Source: Betaproteobacteria bacterium (GTDB lineage: Bacteria; Pseudomonadota; Gammaproteobacteria; Burkholderiales; Burkholderiaceae_C). Taken from it: a stretch of 10,934 nucleotides of DNA. The stretch spans positions 1 to 10,934 of the forward strand of contig RFSP01000040.1 of the NCBI GenBank assembly GCA_009923895.1, read 5' to 3'. Position 1 is the stretch's first letter, and every line of letters begins with the position of its first letter. The notes beneath the pieces were generated by a model. The model saw only the letters and a list, made by a program, of their open reading frames with translations, had not been told where the DNA came from and did not search any database. The translations under genes were made by a program, and so were the position numbers. This document shows, in pieces, positions 5,308-10,934 of the stretch.

Positions 5308-7572
5308 ATGAACGACCTGTCGACCCTTGCTGCCGTGCTGCCCACCGACGAAGACCGAGACTTATTGCGGCAATCGGTCCGAGGATATCTTCAGGCCCAT
5401 GGACCGTCGCAGAGTCATCGCGAGGCGTGGTGGGACCCTGAGCTGTCAGGCCGTCTTTGGCAGGGCCTGGCTGAACAAGGCCTCATGACCTTGGGGGTGG
5501 ACCCCACCGAGGGCGGGGTTCGTGAGATGGTGGTGGTCATGGAGGAGCTGGGTCGCGCGGCCGTGCCTATCCCCTTTCATGGCCTTGCCGTGACCCAGTT
5601 GTGGGCCCATGGACGCTTGACCGCCTTGAAGGGGCCGTCCAGGCCGAGCACACCGTGGCCCACCGCCGAGTGCCGGCTCGCCATCGCTCTTGACCCTCAG
5701 GCCATTGCGTGGCATCGCCCACCGGGTGACGGACCCGAGGTGACCTTGCAGGGTGTCTTGCTTGGTGTGGAGGCCGCGGCGGCCGCCACAGACCTGTTGG
5801 TGGTGTTGCCGGACCAGCGCCTGGCTCGCCTGTCTTTGCAGGGCCATGGGGTGACGGTGACTTCTTCGCGGGCGATGGGGGCGGATGGTGGTTATCAGGT
5901 GACTTGTGACGCTGCTCGGGCTGAAGTGCTTGATGCCACGCCTGAGCAGGCGACCGCAGCCCAGCGACTCACGCGCTTGCTCTTGTTGGCCCGTGCCCAC
6001 GGCGCCGCCCGCCGAGCGTTTGAGATGGTGGTGGATTATGCCAAGGAGCGCTGTCAGTTTGGACAACCCATTGGACGCTTCCAAGCCATTCAGCACAAGT
6101 TGGCCAATGCCTGGATGGCTTTGGAAGGGGTGCAGCGCACGCTGGACCATGCCAGTGCGCAGTTCGACTTGAGTGCCTCCGACGCCGCCTATGCGGCTTG
6201 GGCCGCCATTGCTTATGGAGGCAGCGCGCTGCGTCAAGTGTCACTGGAGGCTCACCATGCGTTTGGTGCGATCGGCTACGCCGAGGAGCACGAGGCACCT
6301 CGGCATTTTCGACGGGTGCATTTGGACACCTTGGCTTTTGGTGGGCCGGCGAGCGCACGCGCGGCCCTGGCCAGCCATCTTTTGGATGGCGAAGGCCACC
6401 GACTGCCTGAATACGACTTGGGTGAGGCCGGTAATGCATTTCGCCAAGAGGTGCGTGTCTGGCTGGCCACGCACTGGAGTGGCGAGCGCAAAGCGGGCTT
6501 TGATGCGCAGCCGTTCCATGACCGGGAGTTTGATGCAGCATTTGCGAAGGACTTGGGCGCGACCGGGTGGATCGGCTTGGGCTGGCCGCAAGAGCACGGA
6601 GGCCAGGCGCGAACGCCTCGAGAACAGATTGCCTTCATGGAGGTGATGGAGAAGGCCGAAGCCCCGCGCGTGGGGGCCTCGGTGCAGGCCAATGCCTTGA
6701 TGATGTATGGCACCGAAGCGCAACGTGCCAGGTACCTGCCCGAGATCTTGCGGGGTGAAGCCATGCACGGCATGGGCTACAGCGAGCCCCAGGCCGGATC
6801 TGACCTGGCAGCCCTCAAGACGTCGGCAGTCAGGGTGCACGACGAGCGAGGAGACGGGTGGGTGATCAATGGCCAGAAGATCTGGACCACCACCTGGTGG
6901 GGGCAGTACATGTTCCTGGCGGCGCGGACCGACCCCGCTGCCAAGCCGGCTCATGCGGGCATCAGCATGTTCATTGTGCCGATGTCGTCACCGGGCATCA
7001 CCGTCAAGCCGTCCACCACCATGTACGACGGCACCTTTGCCAACATCTTCTACGACGACGTGTGGGTGCCCGAAGATGCCCTGGTCGGACCCGAAAACGG
7101 TGGGTGGAAGGTGCTCATGGATGCGCTGGCCAATGAGCGCGGCAGCGTGGGTGGTGGCATTGTGCTCAAGGTGGCCCACGCCTTTGAGTTGCTGTGCCAG
7201 GACGTTCGGTCTCAACCCGGAAAATCTGCGGATCTGCTGGTGCGTGACCGTCTCGGCCAGTTGGCGGCTGACATCGAAGTCGGCCGACAATTGATGATGC
7301 GTTGCGCCATGCTGGCGGAGTCAGGGACCACGCCACCTGAAATGGGGGCGGTCAGCAAAGTCTTTTCGGGTGAACTGTTTGAACGCTTTGGGGAGACTGC
7401 GCTGGAGGTGCTGGGACCGCAGGCCCTGCTGTCCCAAGAAGCGCCCGGTGCCTTGCGAAACGGCCGCTATGAGCAAGGCTTGCGGCATTCGCTGATGTGG
7501 GTCATCAGCATCGGCACCAATGAGATTCAGCGCAGCCTGATCGCGCAGCGAGGTTTGGGTTTGCCGCGCTGA
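5308..7572 (+). CDS. Two-module (fused) acyl-CoA dehydrogenase
   Basis: This is a cytoplasmic flavoenzyme that makes a trans-2-enoyl-CoA from an acyl-CoA and passes electrons to ETF. At 754 residues it is about twice the usual length: two acyl-CoA dehydrogenase modules in one chain (about 1-365 and 372-754). The C-terminal module is complete: the FAD/substrate motif MGYSEPQAGSDL (about 489-500), INGQKIWTT (about 520-528) and the terminal IGTNEIQR (735-742). The usual catalytic Glu before GT is Ile735. Glu610 (NERGS, helix G) is at the position used by isovaleryl-CoA dehydrogenase. The N-terminal module keeps the C-terminal helical part (RCQFGQPIGRFQAIQHKLA near 250-267) but lacks a recognisable middle-domain flavin signature. 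The layout resembles mycobacterial FadE34-type single-chain and FadE26-FadE27-type paired dehydrogenases; the substrate is unknown. I chose the ATG at 5308 over an upstream TTG (5287). Confidence 0.9.
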   Translation: MNDLSTLAAVLPTDEDRDLLRQSVRGYLQAHGPSQSHREAWWDPELSGRLWQGLAEQGLMTLGVDPTEGGVREMVVVMEELGRAAVPIPFHGLAVTQLWAHGRLTALKGPSRPSTPWPTAECRLAIALDPQAIAWHRPPGDGPEVTLQGVLLGVEAAAAATDLLVVLPDQRLARLSLQGHGVTVTSSRAMGADGGYQVTCDAARAEVLDATPEQATAAQRLTRLLLLARAHGAARRAFEMVVDYAKERCQFGQPIGRFQAIQHKLANAWMALEGVQRTLDHASAQFDLSASDAAYAAWAAIAYGGSALRQVSLEAHHAFGAIGYAEEHEAPRHFRRVHLDTLAFGGPASARAALASHLLDGEGHRLPEYDLGEAGNAFRQEVRVWLATHWSGERKAGFDAQPFHDREFDAAFAKDLGATGWIGLGWPQEHGGQARTPREQIAFMEVMEKAEAPRVGASVQANALMMYGTEAQRARYLPEILRGEAMHGMGYSEPQAGSDLAALKTSAVRVHDERGDGWVINGQKIWTTTWWGQYMFLAARTDPAAKPAHAGISMFIVPMSSPGITVKPSTTMYDGTFANIFYDDVWVPEDALVGPENGGWKVLMDALANERGSVGGGIVLKVAHAFELLCQDVRSQPGKSADLLVRDRLGQLAADIEVGRQLMMRCAMLAESGTTPPEMGAVSKVFSGELFERFGETALEVLGPQALLSQEAPGALRNGRYEQGLRHSLMWVISIGTNEIQRSLIAQRGLGLPR

Positions 7573-7679
7573 CAGATTAGGGGGTACACCCTGTGGGTGG
7601 ACCTCAAGTGCCGGCAAATTTGACCTGACGCCATCGTCTGAATGGGTCGACGTCCCACACTGGGGCGGTGGATCAAGAA
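7573..7679 (+). other. Spacer between the acyl-CoA dehydrogenase gene and the efflux operon
   Basis: This 107-base spacer contains a small perfect hairpin (CACCC-TGT-GGGTG, 7587-7599) without a T-run. A TTGACC at 7620-7625 could be a -35 box, but no fitting -10 box is seen. It may hold the promoter of the efflux operon. Confidence 0.3.
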
Positions 7680-9167
7680 ATGCCATTGAGAGACGGCTGG
7701 CGTCAGGCTTGCACGGCGTCGCTCGCCGGTATCGCTGCCATGGCCGCCTTGCTGGGGGGGTGCGAGACTCCATCACCGTCATCACTGTCATCCTCATTGG
7801 CGGGAGATCCTGAACTGGCTTGGATGCCCCGCTCGTGGTCAGCCGAGGCGACGGCACACACGCCGGAGATGGCGACCGCAGCCACCTCAGCGACCCCAGC
7901 CACGCCCGAGCTGGACGCCTGGTGGCAGGCCTGGGGCGATGCGACTCTGTCGCGTCTGGTGGAATCGGCTTTGCACGCCAATACCGACTTGGCCCAAGCG
8001 CAAGCCAATGTGCGACGCGCAAGAGCCCTGCGCGCTGCAGCAGCCTCGGCTTTGACGCCGGTGGCCGAGGCCACCCTCGCAGGGCAACGCAGCAGCCCCT
8101 CTGGAGGGCCGGCCACCACCACCCGTTTGTTCACGGCGTCGCTGGCCGCGTCTTGGGACCTGGACGTTTGGGGAGGCACGGCCGCCGCGTTGCGCGCCGC
8201 GCAGGCTGATGCGCGGGCTGTGGAGTTTGGACTGGCAGTGACACGGCGGGCACTGGCGACCGAAGTCGCCTTGGATTACGTGCAGTGGCTGGTGGCGCAG
8301 GCTCGATGGCGCGTGGCGCTTGAAAACCTGAGCGCGCAAGAAGACACCTTGCAATTGGTGCGGTGGCGCGAGCAAGCGGGTTTGGCCACGGGCTTGGAGG
8401 CCGCCCAAGCGCAGAGCGCCGTCGCACAAACCCGCGCCCAACTGCCAGCCCTTCGAAACTCAATCGCTCAATGGACCCATGCCCTGTCGGTGTTGCAGGG
8501 GGTCTCGCCAACCGAGACCGTTGTGACGAGTGCAGACGCCTCCGTGGCTTGGGCGGCTTTGTCTTCATGGCGCCCACCGCCATTGGCGTTGAACTTGCCT
8601 GCCGCGGTGTTGCGCCGTCGGCCTGACGTGCGGATGGCCGAAGCGCAGTGGGTGGCAGGCGCTGAACGGTTGGCGCAAGCCCAAGCCGCCCGTTACCCAC
8701 AGCCTTCGCTGCGCGCATCGACGGCTTGGACCGGCTTGACCCTGTCCTCATTGGGGCAGGCCGCGGCAGTATCGACCTGGGGGGCGGTGTTGAGCGGGAC
8801 TCTGTACGACGGGGGATTGAGAACGGCGCAAGCGCAAGCCCAGGCGGAGGCAGCGCAGGCTTTACTCGAGGCGTACCGGGGACGTGTGTTGACGGCCCTG
8901 CAAGAGGTGGAAGACGCGATCGCCGCACGCGCCCACGCGCAGCAGCGCACACAAGACCTGCAAGAGGCCGAACAGGCCGCCGGTCTGGCGGCCGAATTGG
9001 CTCGCCAACGCTATGCCAACGGTTTGGTGGACTTTCAAGTGGTGTTGGAGGCTCAACGGACACGGTTGGCAATACAAGACACCCACCTGGTGTCGCAAGC
9101 CGATGCGCTGGTGCAGCACATTCGGCTCACGCAAGCTTTGGGCGGGGGATGGAGTGCCCCGCCGTGA
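7680..9167 (+). CDS. RND/ABC efflux outer-membrane factor lipoprotein, NodT/OprM family (TolC-like)
   Basis: This is the outer-membrane channel of a tripartite exporter: a trimeric beta-barrel with a long periplasmic alpha-helical tunnel. The 495-residue product starts with a lipoprotein signal peptide (charged start, hydrophobic stretch, lipobox LLGGC with Cys28 as acylation site). A Ser/Thr/Ala-rich linker follows. Two outer-membrane efflux protein repeats are seen. The first begins near residue 77 (DAWWQAWGDATLSRLVESAL), and the second begins near 305 with the family motif LRRRPDVR and continues through the YPQPSLRAS region. The helices are rich in Ala and Gln, as usual. The ATG at 7680 has GGA nearby; an in-frame GTG at 7668 is the alternative and adds four residues. 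The stop overlaps the next gene's GTG start by 4 bases, so the genes are coupled. Confidence 0.92.
   Translation: MPLRDGWRQACTASLAGIAAMAALLGGCETPSPSSLSSSLAGDPELAWMPRSWSAEATAHTPEMATAATSATPATPELDAWWQAWGDATLSRLVESALHANTDLAQAQANVRRARALRAAAASALTPVAEATLAGQRSSPSGGPATTTRLFTASLAASWDLDVWGGTAAALRAAQADARAVEFGLAVTRRALATEVALDYVQWLVAQARWRVALENLSAQEDTLQLVRWREQAGLATGLEAAQAQSAVAQTRAQLPALRNSIAQWTHALSVLQGVSPTETVVTSADASVAWAALSSWRPPPLALNLPAAVLRRRPDVRMAEAQWVAGAERLAQAQAARYPQPSLRASTAWTGLTLSSLGQAAAVSTWGAVLSGTLYDGGLRTAQAQAQAEAAQALLEAYRGRVLTALQEVEDAIAARAHAQQRTQDLQEAEQAAGLAAELARQRYANGLVDFQVVLEAQRTRLAIQDTHLVSQADALVQHIRLTQALGGGWSAPP
9151..9154 (+). promoter_or_regulatory. Ribosome-binding site that sets the adaptor gene's start
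   Basis: GGAG lies 9 bases ahead of the GTG at 9164, inside the end of the outer-membrane factor gene. It favours this GTG over the in-frame ATG at 9149, which has its purine run (GGCGGGGG) directly against the start codon. It also favours it over the much longer open frame reaching back to 8726. Confidence 0.55.
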
Positions 9168-10441
9168 GCGAGCCTGCGCCTGCGGTACAGACCTTGTTGG
9201 GGCCAGGCCTTGCAGGGCCTTGGTACCGTCGAGCCGCGTTGTGGTGGAGCATTGCAGCAGGCTTGATGCTCACGGTATTTGCGCTGTGGTGGCAAAGTCG
9301 CGAGCAGTCGGCCGCCGCGCCGCGCTACCTCACCGAGCCCTTGACGCGAGGGGCACTCCGCGTCACCGTGACAGCCACCGGGACCCTGCAGCCGACCAAC
9401 AAAGTGGACATTGGCAGTGAACTCTCGGGCACCGTGGCCCATGTGTACGTGGATGTCAACGACAAAGTCCGACGAGGGCAGGTGTTGGTAGCGTTGGACA
9501 CCGAAAGGCTTCAAGAGCAAATCGCTCGCTCCAGTGCGCAGCGTGATGCGGCCGAGGCCAAAGTCCAGCAAGTGACTGCGACGCTCGAAGATGCCCAAGG
9601 TCAGCTTCTGCGACTGCAGGCGGTGTCCAAGGCTTCTGCCGGCCGCGTGCCTTCGCAGGCCGAGCTGGCCGCGGCACAGGCAGCGCAAGCCCGGGCGCAG
9701 GCCGACCTGGCCAGCGCGAAGGCGGCCGTACAAGACGCGCAAGCAGCCCTGTCCTTGGACCAGACCAATTTGCGCAAGGCCTCCATCCGCTCACCCATCG
9801 ATGGCGTTGTGCTGGCACGCAGCGTCGACCCCGGCAATGCGGTGGCGGCGTCGTTGCAAGCGGTGACCCTGTTGACGCTGGCGCAAGACCTGCAGCAACT
9901 CAAGCTTCAGGTCAATGTGGACGAAGCCGACGTGGGTCGCGTGCGCGAAGGGCAGAAGGCTCAATTCACCGTCGCGGCTTACCCCAATCGTGAGTATCCG
10001 GCCAACGTCAAGCGCTTGTCTTATGGGTCGACCATCAAAGACAACGTGGTGACCTACGTCGCTGAATTGCAGGTCGCCAACAACGATCTGTCATTGCGTC
10101 CGGGCATGACGGCCACAGCGGTCATTACGGCAGAAGAGCGCGATGGCGTGTTCTTGGTGCCCAACGCGGCGTTGCGCTACAAGCCCGAGGCCGCGGGCGT
10201 GGCCCCAGAGGGCGGAGTGCTGTCGCGCTTGATCCCGCGCATGCCCGCGCAGGCGCCACGACACGCCACGGTGAGCCCTGGATCCGCGCAGTCGTTGTGG
10301 GTGTTGAAAGAAGGGCAGCCCACGCCCGTGTCCATCACGACAGGCTCCACCGATGGCCGCATGACCGAAGTCCGAGGGGAAGGCTTGTCAGTGGGCCAGC
10401 CCATCATCTTGGACCGCGTGACCGGATCGGCCCCCCGTTGA
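9164..10441 (+). CDS. macA: MacA-like periplasmic adaptor (membrane fusion protein)
   Basis: This inner-membrane-anchored periplasmic adaptor (425 residues) links the ABC pump to the outer-membrane channel. In order: a short cytoplasmic start; one hydrophobic anchor (about 24-42, ALWWSIAAGLMLTVFALWW); and a biotinyl-lipoyl half (about 70-115, IGSELSGTVAHVYVDVNDKV). An Ala/Gln-rich coiled-coil hairpin follows (about 115-205), then the second lipoyl half (SPIDGVVLARSVDPGNAV, near 209). A beta-barrel (about 245-325, DEADVGRVREGQKAQFTV and LRPGMTATAVI) and a C-terminal membrane-proximal domain complete it. The absence of an RND pump gene and the MacB-type gene downstream support the MacA assignment. 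The GTG start overlaps the upstream stop (GTGA). An open frame extends back to 8726 but overlaps the previous gene out of frame, so it was not used. Confidence 0.9.
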   Translation: MSEPAPAVQTLLGPGLAGPWYRRAALWWSIAAGLMLTVFALWWQSREQSAAAPRYLTEPLTRGALRVTVTATGTLQPTNKVDIGSELSGTVAHVYVDVNDKVRRGQVLVALDTERLQEQIARSSAQRDAAEAKVQQVTATLEDAQGQLLRLQAVSKASAGRVPSQAELAAAQAAQARAQADLASAKAAVQDAQAALSLDQTNLRKASIRSPIDGVVLARSVDPGNAVAASLQAVTLLTLAQDLQQLKLQVNVDEADVGRVREGQKAQFTVAAYPNREYPANVKRLSYGSTIKDNVVTYVAELQVANNDLSLRPGMTATAVITAEERDGVFLVPNAALRYKPEAAGVAPEGGVLSRLIPRMPAQAPRHATVSPGSAQSLWVLKEGQPTPVSITTGSTDGRMTEVRGEGLSVGQPIILDRVTGSAPR

Positions 10442-10446
10442 ACACT

Positions 10447-10450
10447 GAGG
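10447..10450 (+). promoter_or_regulatory. Ribosome-binding site ahead of the ABC transporter gene
   Basis: GAGG lies 5 bases ahead of the GTG at 10456 and supports that start. A TTG at 10438 that overlaps the adaptor's stop codon is the alternative. Confidence 0.45.
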
Positions 10451-10455
10451 CGGCC

Positions 10456-10934
10456 GTGTCGGAGCAAGTGCCACTGATTTCCTTGCGGGGCATCAGCAAG
10501 GTGTATGGCATCGGTGAAGCGCAGGTGCGCGCGCTCGACGGGGTTGACTTGGACATTGCGGCCGGTGACTTCGTGGCCATCATGGGTGCCAGCGGCTCTG
10601 GCAAGTCCACGGCCATGAATATTTTGGGGTGCTTGGACACGCCCACCGCAGGGGAGTACCGGTTTTTGGGCACGCCCGTGCAATCGCTCTCACAGAACCA
10701 GCGCGCGCTGCTGCGTCGGCAGCACTTGGGCTTTGTCTTCCAAGGCTACAACTTGTTGCCCCGCACTTCTGCGTTGGAGAACGTGGAGCTCCCGTTGCTG
10801 TACCGGGGAGAATCTGCCGCGCAACGCCGTGCAGCCGCCCGCGAAGCCTTGGCGCAGGTGGGTTTGGCCGGGCGCGAACTGCACACGCCTGCCGAATTGT
10901 CGGGCGGTCAGCAACAACGGGTGGCCATTGCACG
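10456..10934 (+). CDS. macB: MacB-like ABC transporter, ATP-binding domain (partial, 5' end)
   Basis: These are the first 159 residues of the ATPase of a MacAB-type exporter; the gene runs off the window. No stop occurs in this frame to the end. Visible motifs are the Walker A loop GASGSGKST (44-52), followed by AMNILGCLD, typical of the MacB/LolD family. The Q-loop is FVFQGYNLLPR (Gln96) and the ABC signature is LSGGQQQR (148-155). Walker B, the H-loop and the four-helix permease part lie beyond the edge. It is therefore not proven that the permease is fused as in MacB rather than a separate protein as in LolD/LolCE-type systems. The gene begins 14 bases after the adaptor's stop with a GTG start, making it the third gene of the operon. 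By family it uses ATP to drive export of substrates such as macrolides, peptides or lipids from the periplasm. Confidence 0.88.
   Translation, partial: MSEQVPLISLRGISKVYGIGEAQVRALDGVDLDIAAGDFVAIMGASGSGKSTAMNILGCLDTPTAGEYRFLGTPVQSLSQNQRALLRRQHLGFVFQGYNLLPRTSALENVELPLLYRGESAAQRRAAAREALAQVGLAGRELHTPAELSGGQQQRVAIA

Noticed and set aside
7587..7599. Hairpin after the acyl-CoA dehydrogenase gene as a terminator
   Set aside because: The stem is only 5 bp with a 3-base loop and no T-run follows.
8131..9072. A 313-residue antisense open frame across the outer-membrane factor gene
   Set aside because: Rich in Pro, Arg and Ala as expected of a shadow frame; the sense protein is a clear outer-membrane efflux factor.
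8726..9163. N-terminal extension of the adaptor gene back to 8726
   Set aside because: It overlaps the outer-membrane factor gene out of frame and encodes Gly/Arg-rich sequence unlike any adaptor. The GTG at 9164 has a proper ribosome-binding site.

Overview
The window looks like chromosomal DNA of a GC-rich betaproteobacterium, most likely Burkholderiales and probably Comamonadaceae. This rests on the character of the proteins and the codon use; there is no rRNA or other taxonomic marker here. I see no insertion sequence, phage gene, CRISPR array, tRNA or rRNA.

Layout. (1) 1-1671, plus strand: the C-terminal part of a histidine-rich cation diffusion facilitator (DmeF/CzcD type), whose stop codon overlaps by 4 bases the start of pobA, 4-hydroxybenzoate 3-monooxygenase. 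(2) 1764-5133, minus strand: a probable four-gene operon, read as HMG-CoA lyase, then hppD (4-hydroxyphenylpyruvate dioxygenase), then a small VOC/glyoxalase-fold protein, then a TauE/SafE-family permease. (3) 5134-5307: a 174-base divergent intergenic region with a candidate promoter and a GC-rich hairpin ahead of the HMG-CoA lyase gene. (4) 5308-7572, plus strand: a double-length acyl-CoA dehydrogenase, two modules in one chain, in which only the C-terminal half has the full set of flavin and catalytic motifs. (5) 7680 to the end, plus strand: an efflux operon with an outer-membrane factor lipoprotein, a MacA-like periplasmic adaptor and the N-terminal nucleotide-binding part of a MacB-like ABC transporter, cut by the window edge.

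How the genes fit together. The first half is about catabolism of aromatic and branched substrates. PobA turns 4-hydroxybenzoate into protocatechuate. HppD feeds tyrosine and phenylalanine carbon into homogentisate, whose breakdown ends in fumarate and acetoacetate. HMG-CoA lyase, the last step of leucine breakdown, also releases acetoacetate. The VOC protein and the permease travel with this operon but have no assigned substrate. The acyl-CoA dehydrogenase, divergent from the operon, oxidises an unknown acyl-CoA. The final three genes form an ordinary MacAB-type tripartite export system.

Most of the window is recognisable, ordinary metabolic and transport DNA. The points most worth a second look are the fused acyl-CoA dehydrogenase with one degenerate half, the unassigned VOC protein and permease in the hppD operon, and the coupling of pobA to a metal exporter. 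I found no convincing evidence of an undescribed multi-gene system.
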